Shown here one piece after another: positions 8,578-16,656 of a stretch of DNA of 64,000 nt. How positions within the stretch are numbered: the stretch's first letter is position 1; every line of letters starts with the position of its first letter. The notes beneath the pieces were generated by a model. It was not told the origin of the DNA and ran no database searches. It saw only the letters and a list, made by a program, of their open reading frames with translations. The stretch is from Nocardia rhamnosiphila NBRC 108938 (GTDB taxonomy: Bacteria > Actinomycetota > Actinomycetes > Mycobacteriales > Mycobacteriaceae): NCBI RefSeq assembly GCF_000720425.1, contig NZ_JOAJ01000001.1, forward strand, positions 1,550,001-1,614,000. Reading direction: 5' to 3'. The position numbers and the translations under genes are program-made.

Positions 8578-9000
8578 TCAGGCGGTGATCGCCTGAGGCT
8601 CGCTGTCGTGGCGTGCGACCTCGATCTTGCGCGGCTTGGCCTTCTCCGAGACCGGAATCACCAACCGCAGGACGCCGTCACGGTAGTCGGCCCGGATCGC
8701 CTCGGTATCGAGGTTCTCGCCGAGGAACAACTGCCGGCTGAATACTCCGCGAGTGCGCTCGGCCGCGATCATGGACCGGTTGGCGTTCAGCTCCGGCCGC
8801 GACGCGCGCACGGTCACCACGTTGCGTTCGACATCGAGGTCCAGTGAATCCGGGTCGATCCCGGGTAGGTCCAGTTCCACATAGAATTCATCGCCTTCCC
8901 GCCAAGCGTCCATCGGCATCACCGCCGGGCGTGCGGGCGTACCGAACACCTGCTGGGTCAGGCGGTCCAGGTCGCGGAAGGGATCGGTGCGCATCAGCAT
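8578..9000 (-). CDS. Hsp20/alpha-crystallin small heat-shock protein
   Basis: This 140-aa small chaperone prevents aggregation of unfolding proteins. It starts [20 protein letters not shown], has an alpha-crystallin domain with [18 protein letters not shown] and the conserved [21 protein letters not shown] end. ATG 9000 is chosen because GGAGG lies eight bases before it. The open frame continues upstream through the promoter and should not be counted as protein. A CIRCE-like element lies between its presumed -35 and -10. Confidence 0.95.
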   Translation of the reverse strand: MLMRTDPFRDLDRLTQQVFGTPARPAVMPMDAWREGDEFYVELDLPGIDPDSLDLDVERNVVTVRASRPELNANRSMIAAERTRGVFSRQLFLGENLDTEAIRADYRDGVLRLVIPVSEKAKPRKIEVARHDSEPQAITA

Positions 9001-9046
9001 CGTCGCCACCTCCAGTTCACTCCATTCACTGTCGAAGGGAACTAAG

Positions 9047-9074
9047 ATTATCTGTGTCATCTGACAGAGATAAT
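9047..9074. promoter_or_regulatory. 28-bp dyad in the hsp20 leader, candidate second operator
   Basis: ATTATCTGTGTCA (9047-9059) and TGACAGAGATAAT (9062-9074) are inverted copies with 12 of 13 positions complementary and a two-base centre. It sits immediately downstream of the presumed -10 in the direction of hsp20, an operator position. The protein that binds it is unknown; the TGTCA core recalls the half-sites reported for the Streptomyces RheA operator, but the spacing differs. Confidence 0.5.
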
Positions 9075-9103
9075 TTTTAGCACTCTCCACAGGACAGTGC
9101 AAG
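9074..9103 (-). promoter_or_regulatory. hsp20 promoter with CIRCE-like HrcA site
   Basis: TTAGCACTC at 9077-9085, nine bases, then CAGTGCAAG at 9095-9103 matches the CIRCE layout (TTAGCACTC-N9-GAGTGCTAA) with one perfect and one degenerate arm. On the minus strand TTGCAC (9097-9102) and TAAAAA (9074-9079), 17 bases apart, look like -35 and -10 boxes for hsp20, so bound HrcA would cover the promoter. The match to CIRCE is seen; repression is inferred. Confidence 0.72.
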
Positions 9104-9509
9104 TGGTGTCAGTAGAAAATATGACGCAACCAACAGTCGAAGCAGCTCGGCAGAACGGACTGCCGCTTCGATACGGAGGGACGCGCCGCCGGAGGGTCGC
9201 AGCCTCGGCCACCGGCGGGTCCACGAACGGGCTCGACGAGACCGGCCGGCTCCCGCCCGGCCGCGTAGCGCCGGCCGCGCGACCCTCCGGCCGCGCACCA
9301 CAGCGGCCGGGGAACCACTCCTCGTCCGCCTCCGGGCCGGACGGACCGCCCCACGGAAACACAGTGCCGCCGACGATACGCACGGTGGACCGTTTCGACG
9401 GTGTCGCGCGCGGCAGCCCGGCGAGCAGCATGCCGCCAAACCCAACGACCGGGGCGGCTACTGCACGACCTACCCGAGCAGGTCCGGCCGGGCAGAATGC
9501 GGGCGGAGG
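9104..9509. other. Intergenic stretch without a recognised gene
   Basis: The plus strand has an open frame through here, but its product is a Pro/Arg/Gly-rich string without family resemblance, typical of spurious frames in GC-rich DNA. Apart from the hsp20 promoter at its left edge I see no structured element. Confidence 0.6.
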
Positions 9510-10232
9510 CTACGGGATGCGGTACCCCCGGAAGGTCACGGATACGCGGGTCCGGAAGCCGAGCCGCTCATAGAGGGCGATTGCGCCCGTATTTCCTTCC
9601 GCGACATGCAGAAAGGGACGTTCGCCGCGGGCCTCGATACGGGCGATGACCGCCCGGACCAGGCGGGCCGCATGGCCCTGCCCCCGCGCCTCGGGGGCGG
9701 TGCAGACGGCGCTGATCTCGGTCCATCCCGGCGGCCGGAGCCGTTCACCCGCCATCGCCACCAGCCGGCCGCTGTCGCGGATACCGAGGTAGGTGCCGAG
9801 TTCCCGGGTGCGCGGCCGGAACGGACCGGGCCGGGTGCGCGCGACGAGGTCGAGCATTTCGGGTACGTCGTCCACACCCAGTTCGACCATCCCGTGATCA
9901 GGCCCGGGCGCGGGCAGGCCGGCGCCGGAGAAGATCATCTGCCGGCCCGCGAGCGTGAAGACCTCTTCCCAGTCCGACGGCGGCGCCGCCGCACAGCTGA
10001 ACATATCGGCGAGTTCGCCCGGCCCGAGCAGCCGCGCGAGATCGGCCCAGTCCCGCGCATCCGGATCCGCACCGACCGCGGCGAAGGTCGCGACTTCGGG
10101 CAGGTAGGTGCGGGCCCGGCCGATCCGGCGGGCCAGATGCCCATGGTGTCCGCCCAGCGATTCGCCCACCGGGTCGTCCAGTACCGCGGTGTCCGGGGCC
10201 ACCGCGGTACCGCAGATCTCGTCGTTCGCCAC
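9510..10232 (-). CDS. GNAT-family N-acetyltransferase
   Basis: This 240-aa protein starts at GTG 10232 (VANDEICGTAVAPDTA); the frame is open upstream but becomes low-complexity. The C-terminal half is a GNAT acetyl-CoA-binding fold, with ISAVCTAPEARGQGHAARLV as motif A (Q/RxxGxG/A) and GNTGAIALYERLGFRTRV as motif B. The N-terminal half (SCAAAPPSDWEEVFTLAGRQ) resembles the leading domain of FR47-like acetyltransferases. The acceptor is unknown. It is divergent from the ferric-reductase-like gene. Confidence 0.87.
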   Translation of the reverse strand: MANDEICGTAVAPDTAVLDDPVGESLGGHHGHLARRIGRARTYLPEVATFAAVGADPDARDWADLARLLGPGELADMFSCAAAPPSDWEEVFTLAGRQMIFSGAGLPAPGPDHGMVELGVDDVPEMLDLVARTRPGPFRPRTRELGTYLGIRDSGRLVAMAGERLRPPGWTEISAVCTAPEARGQGHAARLVRAVIARIEARGERPFLHVAEGNTGAIALYERLGFRTRVSVTFRGYRIP

Positions 10233-10395
10233 CCGCCGAGTATGCCGGGCGGCCCGCACCACGCCCCTGGGGTGCCCCGCCGGGGCGTCCGGACACGCAG
10301 AGGAGCCGGAAGACCCGGTCCGGCTCCCGGGTGGGGCTAGCGTGGAACGACGTGCCGGCCGGGCACAGCTAAGCGCCCTTCGACGGGAGGTAGCG

Positions 10396-11712
10396 GTGCC
10401 TGTGGTGGTTCGGGGGATCGGATGGATCGCGTTGTACGTGGCGGTGGCGGTGGTGCCGCTGGTGTTCGCCGTGATCGGACCCGCCGGGGGCGGCCGGGGC
10501 TTCTGGGTGGAATTCTCGGTGGCGCTGGGCTTCGTGGGCATGTCGATGCTCGGCGCGCAGTTCGCGCTGGTCGCCCGCTTCCGGGCCGTCGCGGCACCTT
10601 TCGGCGAGGACGCCCTGGTGCAGTTCCATCGCCAGGTCTCCTATGTGGCACTGGGGTTCATCCTCGCCCACCCGATCCTGCTCCAGATCGGGGGCGTCGA
10701 CATCGTGGCGCTGCTGAATCTCGCCGAGGCGCCGTGGCGGGCCCGCTGCGCGGTGGCTTCGACGGTGCTGCTGCTGGTCGTGGTGGCGACCTCGGTATGG
10801 CGGCGGCGCCTGCGGATTCGCTACGAGGTGTGGCAGCTGCTGCACGGCGTGCTCTCGGTGGCGGTGGTGGCCCTGGCGCTCGCACATATGCTGCTGGTCG
10901 GCTACTACCTGGACGACGCGTGGAAGGTGTGGTTGTGGACGGTGATGACCGTCGCGCTGGTCGGGCTGCTGGTGTGGGTGCGGGTCGTCGCACCGATCCG
11001 GCGACTGCGGCGGCCGTGGCAGGTCGAGCAGAACACCGCCGAACGTGGTGACACCCGGACCCTGACCCTGACCCCGGCCGGACACGACGGCCTGCGCTTC
11101 CGGCCGGGGCAGTTCGGCTGGCTGACCGTCGGCCGATCCCCTTTCGCCGTCACGGCCCACCCTTTCTCGTTCTCCTCCAGCGCCGAAGACCACGGCCGCG
11201 TCCGGATCACCATCAAAGCCCTCGGCGATTTCACCTCCACCGTCGGCGACATCGCCCCCGGCACCCGCGCCTTCCTCGACGGTCCCCATGGCGTGTTCAC
11301 CCCCGATCGCCACGAAGGCCCGGGGTTCGTGCTGATCGCGGGCGGCGTCGGCATCACCCCCATGATCTCGATTCTGCGCACCATGGCCGACCGCGGCGAC
11401 CGTCGCCCGTTTCTGCTGATCTACGCGATACGGACCATGGACGAGCAGACCTTCGACGACGAAATCGTCAGAGTGTCCCGGCGCCTGGATCTGACCGTCG
11501 TACCCGTTCCCCAGGATCCGCCACCGGAGTGGGAAGGCGAGAGCGGGTTCGTCGACCGTGCGCTGTTGCAGCGCCACCTCCCCGACCGATATCGACACCG
11601 GCAGTACTTCATCTGCGGACCCACACCCATGGTCACCGCCATGGAGGACGCTCTCGCCGCCCTGGACGTACCGGCCGATCGCGTCCACACCGAACGCTTC
11701 ACCTTCGTCTGA
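10396..11712 (+). CDS. Membrane ferric-reductase-like flavin oxidoreductase
   Basis: This 438-aa protein starts at GTG 10396 behind GGGAGG. The first about 210 residues form six hydrophobic helices with His pairs spaced as in ferric-reductase-like heme domains (FHRQVSYVALGFILAHP, LLHGVLSVAVVALALAHM). The remainder is a ferredoxin-NADP reductase module: an FAD-binding FRPGQFGWLTVG and HPFSFSS, NAD-binding GGVGITPMISILRTM and the terminal YFICGPTPMVTAMEDAL. It would carry electrons from NAD(P)H across the membrane to iron or another acceptor. A 29-aa membrane peptide and an iron-box-preceded ABC importer follow, which fits a role in iron handling, though this is inference. Confidence 0.88.
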   Translation: MPVVVRGIGWIALYVAVAVVPLVFAVIGPAGGGRGFWVEFSVALGFVGMSMLGAQFALVARFRAVAAPFGEDALVQFHRQVSYVALGFILAHPILLQIGGVDIVALLNLAEAPWRARCAVASTVLLLVVVATSVWRRRLRIRYEVWQLLHGVLSVAVVALALAHMLLVGYYLDDAWKVWLWTVMTVALVGLLVWVRVVAPIRRLRRPWQVEQNTAERGDTRTLTLTPAGHDGLRFRPGQFGWLTVGRSPFAVTAHPFSFSSSAEDHGRVRITIKALGDFTSTVGDIAPGTRAFLDGPHGVFTPDRHEGPGFVLIAGGVGITPMISILRTMADRGDRRPFLLIYAIRTMDEQTFDDEIVRVSRRLDLTVVPVPQDPPPEWEGESGFVDRALLQRHLPDRYRHRQYFICGPTPMVTAMEDALAALDVPADRVHTERFTFV

Positions 11713-11733
11713 TCCGATCCCGGAGGCCCGGAT

Positions 11734-11823
11734 ATGCGGCATACCTACACCACCCGCGCGGTATGGGCGATCACCTTCGTCCTGCTCGCCGCCTGCGCCT
11801 GGTTCGCCCTGGCGCTCGCCTGA
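11734..11823 (+). CDS. Putative 29-aa single-helix membrane peptide
   Basis: The ORF starts at ATG 11734 behind CGGAGG and reads MRHTYTTRAVWAITFVLLAA then CAWFALALA. It is one hydrophobic helix with a basic N-terminus, too short for usual gene calling. It begins 21 bases after the ferric-reductase-like gene on the same strand and could be a small partner subunit. The ribosome-binding site and composition support it; nothing else does. Confidence 0.5.
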   Translation: MRHTYTTRAVWAITFVLLAACAWFALALA

Positions 11824-11884
11824 GTCCACACCGACCGGCCAAAGCTGTTGTCCCGGTGTGCACGGCACGATAACCTCAATCGAG

Positions 11885-11903
11885 TTAGCAGAGGCTAACC
11901 TCT
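11885..11903. promoter_or_regulatory. Candidate DtxR/IdeR iron box
   Basis: TTAGCAGAGGCTAACCTCT matches the mycobacterial IdeR consensus TTAGGTTAGGCTAACCTAA at 14 of 19 positions, with the right half nearly perfect. It includes the dyad GTTAGC-AGAG-GCTAAC and lies 28 bases before the importer start, where an iron-loaded repressor would block transcription. Confidence 0.6.
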
Positions 11904-11930
11904 GATCGGGCAAGCGGACGAGGTCGGGTA

Positions 11931-13466
11931 GTGGATATCAACAGGCGCCGACTGCTCCGAGCCGGCCTCGGTGTGAGCGCGATACTGGCGGTCGCGGCGT
12001 GCGGAAACGGTTCTCCCGGTTCGAGTGACGGCGCCAGTGGTCCGCCCAGGCCCGGCGGAACGCTACGCGTCGGTGCGCTGGGAAAGTCGTCGAAGATCGA
12101 GCGCGACCCGCATGCCACGCTGAGCAACGACAGCGATTTCCTGATCATGTCGCTCCTCTACGATCCGCTGACCGTGCCCGGCGCCGACCCCAATGTGGCC
12201 CCACGACTCGCGGCTCGGTGGGAGGCGGACAAGGATCAGCGGCATTGGACTTTCACTCTCGCCGAAGGCGCGAGTTTCCATGACGGCCGACCGGTGACCT
12301 CGGCGGATGTGGTGTGGTCGCTGCGCCGGCTGCGCGAGATGGCCGGGGAAACCAAGGTTCCGGTGTCCTCGGCGGCCGATATCCGTCCCACGGGCCCCCA
12401 CGCGGTGGTGCTCACCTGCGCCGCGCCGAACAGCCAGCTGCCGCTGCTGCTGCGGATGATGACATTCGTGGTACCCGAGGGCACCACCGATTTCACCAGG
12501 GGTGTGGGCAGCGGACCGTTCCGGCTCGAATCCTTCGACCGCGGCAACGCGCGGCTGGTGCGTAACGAGTCGTGGCACGGCGGCCCGCCCCTGCTCGACG
12601 CGATCGAGGTCACCTTGTTCGAGAGCCCGGAGTCGATGTCGAACGCGATCATGGCCGGTCAGATCGATCTGGCTTCCAGTGTCGGCGCGGTGGCCGGGCG
12701 CACTGCGGAACGCCGGGGTGATCTGAAGGTCGTCCGGCGGCCCGACGATGTCGCGGTGGCCATCGCGATGCGTACCTCCGATGGGCCGTTCGCCGATCCG
12801 CGGGTGCGGGAGGCGCTACGTCTCATCGTCGATCGTGACGCGATGGTGGCCCAGGTCCTGTCGGGTTACGGAACGGTCGCCAACGATGTTCTCGGTACCG
12901 CGGACCCGAGCTTCGACCGGTCCCTGCCGCAGCGCACGCGCGATATCGACCGGGCGAAGGCACTGCTGGCGGAGTCGGGATTCGACACGTCGAAGACCTA
13001 CCAGCTGGTGACGAAACAGGAGGCCGCCGGCGAAGTCGAATCCGCCCGGGTTTTCGCCGCCCAGGCCGGAGACGCCGGCCTGACGATCGAGGTCGTCGTC
13101 CAGGAGGCCAACGACTTCTACGACCGGACCTGGCTCCAGGCGCCTTTCTACACGGTCAACTGGGGCACCAACGACTCGGTGGTGTTCTTCGCCAGCAAGG
13201 TCATGACCTCGCAGACCGCCTGGAACGAGACGGGTTTCGCGGATCCCGCCTTCGACAAGGCCTACGCTCGGGCCCTCGCCGCGCCCGCCGGTACCGAATT
13301 CGTCGAGGCCAGCCGAGAGATCCAGCGGATCCAGTACGACCGCGGTGGTTACCTCGTCTGGGGCATGGCCGACGGTATCGATATCGCCACCGCCTCGGTT
13401 CAGGGGCTGCCCGATCTCGGCGGGTACGGCCGGGTGCAGCTCGAACGAGCGTGGTTGTCGAGTTGA
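11931..13466 (+). CDS. ABC-importer substrate-binding lipoprotein (SBP family 5, Opp/Dpp/Nik type)
   Basis: This 511-aa extracellular solute-binding protein starts at GTG 11931. The N-terminus MDINRRRLLRAGLGVSAILA followed by VAACGNG combines a twin-arginine-like RRRLL with a lipobox cysteine at about residue 24, so a lipid-anchored, possibly Tat-exported protein is expected. The body has family-5 blocks such as PRLAARWEADKDQRHWTFTL and FHDGRPVTSADVVWSLRRL. It heads a four-gene importer. Family members bind peptides, nickel, heme or opine-type metallophores; the candidate iron box immediately upstream favours a metal-chelate or heme ligand, by inference. Confidence 0.9.
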   Translation: MDINRRRLLRAGLGVSAILAVAACGNGSPGSSDGASGPPRPGGTLRVGALGKSSKIERDPHATLSNDSDFLIMSLLYDPLTVPGADPNVAPRLAARWEADKDQRHWTFTLAEGASFHDGRPVTSADVVWSLRRLREMAGETKVPVSSAADIRPTGPHAVVLTCAAPNSQLPLLLRMMTFVVPEGTTDFTRGVGSGPFRLESFDRGNARLVRNESWHGGPPLLDAIEVTLFESPESMSNAIMAGQIDLASSVGAVAGRTAERRGDLKVVRRPDDVAVAIAMRTSDGPFADPRVREALRLIVDRDAMVAQVLSGYGTVANDVLGTADPSFDRSLPQRTRDIDRAKALLAESGFDTSKTYQLVTKQEAAGEVESARVFAAQAGDAGLTIEVVVQEANDFYDRTWLQAPFYTVNWGTNDSVVFFASKVMTSQTAWNETGFADPAFDKAYARALAAPAGTEFVEASREIQRIQYDRGGYLVWGMADGIDIATASVQGLPDLGGYGRVQLERAWLSS

Positions 13467-14392
13467 GGAAGGTCGCCGGTCTGGTGGCGCGCCGGCTCGT
13501 TCTGCTGTTCGTGCTGCTCGCCCTTGTCTTCCTCGTGGTCGATCTGCTGCCGGGCAATGCCGCACGCGCCGTACTCGGGCGAGACGCACCGGCGGATCGG
13601 ATAGCCGCCAAAGAACACGAACTGGGTCTCGACCGCCCGCTGCCGGAGCGTTTCCGGTCCTGGTTCACCGGGGCGCTGACGGGCGATTTCGGTACCACCG
13701 CTCATGGACAGTCGGTGAACGGGCTGCTGGCCGAGAACTTCCCCCAGACACTGCTGCTGGCCTCGATCGCCATGCTGGTCACCGTGGCGGTCGCGCTGCT
13801 GTGCGGGATGTGGTGGGCGGCGCGGCCTTCCGGTTTCGCGGCCCGGGTTCTGCGACCGGGTACGGCCTTCGCCACCGCGATCCCGGAGTTCGTCGTAGCG
13901 ATCGTCCTCGTGCTGGTGTTCTCGCTGTGGCTGGGTCTCCTTCCCTCGGTGACCTTCACCGATCGATCGGGCTATCCGGCGAGCCCGGAAATGCTGGTGC
14001 TGCCGGTTGTCGCACTGGCGGTACCGCAGGCGGCATGGAACGCACGTGTCGTCCGCGGCGCGGTGCTCGACGCGGCGACGGCTCCCCATGTCGACAACGC
14101 TCTCCTGAACGGACTACCGGAGCGGACGGTCCTGCTCCGGCATGTGGTTCCGTTCGCGCTCCCGGCCATCGCGGCGTCCTTCGCGACCTCCGTGGGCACC
14201 CTGTTCGGCGGCGCTCTCGTCGTGGAGACGATATTCAACTACCCGGGCGTCGGTGCGCTGATCGCCGGTTCGGTCTCCGACCGCGATACGGCGCTGGTCG
14301 CCGCGATCGTGGCGCTGACCGGCACGACGATCATGTGTGTCCTGCTGGCGGCCGACGGCATCCGCATCTGGGCGAACCGGGGCCGGCGATGA
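13451..14392 (+). CDS. ABC-importer permease (DppB/OppB-like)
   Basis: This 313-aa membrane subunit starts at GTG 13451 and overlaps the binding-protein end by 16 bases. It has the family N-terminal helix (VARRLVLLFVLLALVFLVVD), the LPGNAARAVLGRDAP loop and the cytoplasmic coupling segment near LDAATAPHVDNALLNGLPER. The ending VALTGTTIMCVLLAADGIRI is typical. It pairs with the following permease to form the transmembrane channel. The stop overlaps the next start. Confidence 0.9.
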   Translation: MVVELRKVAGLVARRLVLLFVLLALVFLVVDLLPGNAARAVLGRDAPADRIAAKEHELGLDRPLPERFRSWFTGALTGDFGTTAHGQSVNGLLAENFPQTLLLASIAMLVTVAVALLCGMWWAARPSGFAARVLRPGTAFATAIPEFVVAIVLVLVFSLWLGLLPSVTFTDRSGYPASPEMLVLPVVALAVPQAAWNARVVRGAVLDAATAPHVDNALLNGLPERTVLLRHVVPFALPAIAASFATSVGTLFGGALVVETIFNYPGVGALIAGSVSDRDTALVAAIVALTGTTIMCVLLAADGIRIWANRGRR

Positions 14393-15192
14393 TGCCCGTG
14401 CTCACCCGCCGGCGCGTCGTGGCGGCCGTATCCCCCGCACTCCTGATCGCCGCGCTCGCGGTGGCCGGTCCCTTCCTCGCGCCGCATCCGGTCGACTATC
14501 CCGTGGGCATCGCGTTCGAAACGCCCAGCGGCAGCGCCTGGCTGGGCGGCGACCGGGTCGGCCAGGACGTCACGAGCCAGCTGCTGCACGGCGGCTGGGG
14601 GTTGCTGGTGCTCGCCGCGGTCATCGCCGGCCTGGTCACCACCTGCGCGGCCGTCCTGGGTTCGACTGCCGCGCTGTATACCCGAGCCGGCGCGTGGATC
14701 GAACGCGCCGCGGACCTGTGCATGCTGCTGCCGCCGGTGCTGGCGATTCTGCTGTTCATGCTGTCCTGGCCCGAGTCCGGCACCGCCGGCCTGATCACTG
14801 TCGCGGTCGTTGCCGGAACACCGTATTCGGCACGCGTATTCGCCGCGGCCGCGAGTGGTGTCGCGCGGACGGGCTTCGTCGAGGCCGCCCGCGCGCGCGG
14901 AGAACGCCCGGGTTACCTGGTGTTCCGCGAATTGCTGCCGAATCTGCGTCACACCCTGCTCACCCAGCTCGGCCTGCGGTTCGTGGAAGCCATCTACATC
15001 GTCAGCACGGTGTCGTTTCTGCAGTTGCCCACCTCGCTGGGTGCCGCCAACTGGGCGGTGATGGTCCGGGAGAACGCGTCGGGAATCCTGCTCAATCCCG
15101 CGGCGGTGCTGGCTCCGAGCCTGGCGATCGGTCTGCTGGCAGTGAGCGTCAACAGTGCCGTGACCGCCTTTGCCGGGGAACGGCCGATATGA
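14389..15192 (+). CDS. ABC-importer permease (DppC/OppC-like)
   Basis: This 267-aa membrane subunit starts at one of two adjacent ATG codons (14389 or 14392) overlapping the previous stop. It has the N-terminal helix LLIAALAVAGPFLAPHPVDY and an EAARARGERPGYLVFRELLPN coupling loop (the EAA motif contacting the ATPase). It ends GLLAVSVNSAVTAFAG. It is shorter than typical DppC proteins but carries all expected parts. Confidence 0.88.
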   Translation: MMPVLTRRRVVAAVSPALLIAALAVAGPFLAPHPVDYPVGIAFETPSGSAWLGGDRVGQDVTSQLLHGGWGLLVLAAVIAGLVTTCAAVLGSTAALYTRAGAWIERAADLCMLLPPVLAILLFMLSWPESGTAGLITVAVVAGTPYSARVFAAAASGVARTGFVEAARARGERPGYLVFRELLPNLRHTLLTQLGLRFVEAIYIVSTVSFLQLPTSLGAANWAVMVRENASGILLNPAAVLAPSLAIGLLAVSVNSAVTAFAGERPI

Positions 15193-16634
15193 GCGGCGGT
15201 GTAGTCGTCGACGATCTGTCGATCCACGCGCTGTCCGGTGCCGAACTGCTGGCGCCGATATCGCTGCGGGTGGCGCCGGGCACCGTGGCCGCGTTGACCG
15301 GGCCTTCCGGTACCGGCAAGACCACGTTGATGCGGGCTCTGCTCGGGCACCTGGCCCAAGGCGCCACCCGAACGCGCGGCACCGTGCACGTCGCCGGGCA
15401 GGACGTCTTCGCCCTGAGTCCTGCCGCGCGGCAGGACTTCCGGCGGCGGAACATCGCATTCGTCGATCAGGACCCCGGCGCCGCACTCAACCCCGTCATG
15501 CGCGTGCGCACCCTGCTCGAGGAAGCAGCGGCCCGGCCGAGCGACAGCATGCTCCGCGCCGCCCTCGCCCGGGTGGACCTGCCCGAATCCTTCCTACGCC
15601 GGCGGCCCGGCGAATTGTCCGGCGGCGAACAGCGGCGACTCGCACTCGCCCTCGCCCTCGTGCGCGAGGTGGGCGTCCTGGTGGCCGATGAACCACTCGC
15701 CGGCCTCCACGGAAACCTGCGCAATGCGATCGCCGACCTCCTGCGCTCACTGGCCACCGAGGATAAGCTCGCACTGGTGGTCTCCGGGCACCACACCGAG
15801 ATCCTGCACCGTCTCGCCGACGAGGTCGTCGAGCTGGGCGAATCACGGACCGCGCTGGTCCGGCTCGCCGCCCACGCCGCGGAGCCACCGGGCGCCGGGC
15901 CGCCCGCACTGGGCGCCGTGGCGATCTCCGCGACGGCCGGGCGCACCCGCCTGCTCGGCTCCGTGGATCTCACCGTCCCGGCCGGAGGCTCGGTGGCACT
16001 GGCCGGGCCGTCCGGGGCCGGGAAAACCACGCTGGCGCGGGTACTCACCGGACTACACACCGAGGCCACCGGCACCCTCGTGGTCGACGGCCGTCCGCTG
16101 GCCGTCGGCCGGTCCCGCCGAACCCGGCGCGACCGGCGCCGTGTCCAATTGATTCCGCAAAACCCGCTGTCCACGCTGAACCCGAAACACACGGTCCTGC
16201 AGACTTTGTCGCGACCGCTCCGCCTGACCGGGAACACCCTTCGTTCCGAGATCGCCGAGCGCGCGGCCGGCCTGCTGCGCAGCGTCGACCTCGCACCCGA
16301 TCTGCTGCACCGTTACCCCGGCGCGCTGTCCGGCGGCCAGCGCCAGCGTGTCGCCATCGCTCGCGCACTGGGCGCCGAGCCCGACATCCTCATCTGCGAC
16401 GAGATAACCTCGGCACTCGACGACCGGACCGCCCGCTCGATCATGGACCTGATCGAGCGCACCCGGCACACCCGTGGCATCGGCGCACTCGTCATCAGCC
16501 ACGATATGGCCGTGATCGCCGCCTACTGCCCGCATATCGTGGTCCTCGGTAATGGCGCCGTCGTCGAACAGGGCCGCACCGCGGAGGTGCTGGCCGCCCC
16601 GCACGCATTGGAGACCAAGGCCCTGCTCGCGTGA
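15189..16634 (+). CDS. ABC-importer ATPase with two fused nucleotide-binding domains
   Basis: This 481-aa cytoplasmic ATPase has two complete ABC domains. Domain 1 has Walker A GPSGTGKTT, signature LSGGEQRRLALALAL and Walker B VLVADEP. Domain 2 has GPSGAGKTT, LSGGQRQRVAIARAL and ILICDEITSALDD, with a final switch His in VISHDM. In domain 1 the H-loop region reads VVSGHH. Fusion of DppD- and DppF-like ATPases is common in actinobacterial Opp/Dpp systems. It starts at ATG 15189 overlapping the permease stop and closes the operon. Confidence 0.92.
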   Translation: MSGGVVVDDLSIHALSGAELLAPISLRVAPGTVAALTGPSGTGKTTLMRALLGHLAQGATRTRGTVHVAGQDVFALSPAARQDFRRRNIAFVDQDPGAALNPVMRVRTLLEEAAARPSDSMLRAALARVDLPESFLRRRPGELSGGEQRRLALALALVREVGVLVADEPLAGLHGNLRNAIADLLRSLATEDKLALVVSGHHTEILHRLADEVVELGESRTALVRLAAHAAEPPGAGPPALGAVAISATAGRTRLLGSVDLTVPAGGSVALAGPSGAGKTTLARVLTGLHTEATGTLVVDGRPLAVGRSRRTRRDRRRVQLIPQNPLSTLNPKHTVLQTLSRPLRLTGNTLRSEIAERAAGLLRSVDLAPDLLHRYPGALSGGQRQRVAIARALGAEPDILICDEITSALDDRTARSIMDLIERTRHTRGIGALVISHDMAVIAAYCPHIVVLGNGAVVEQGRTAEVLAAPHALETKALLA

Positions 16635-16656
16635 CCCCGCGGCGTGCGCGGCCGGA

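Noticed and set aside
9097..9573. 158-codon plus-strand frame opposite the hsp20 promoter and GNAT gene
   Set aside because: Pro/Arg/Gly-rich product without family features, overlaps the GNAT 3' end, no ribosome-binding site.
12063..13589. Antisense frames across the binding-protein gene
   Set aside because: Shadow frames of a clear coding gene; composition is Arg/Gly/His-rich.
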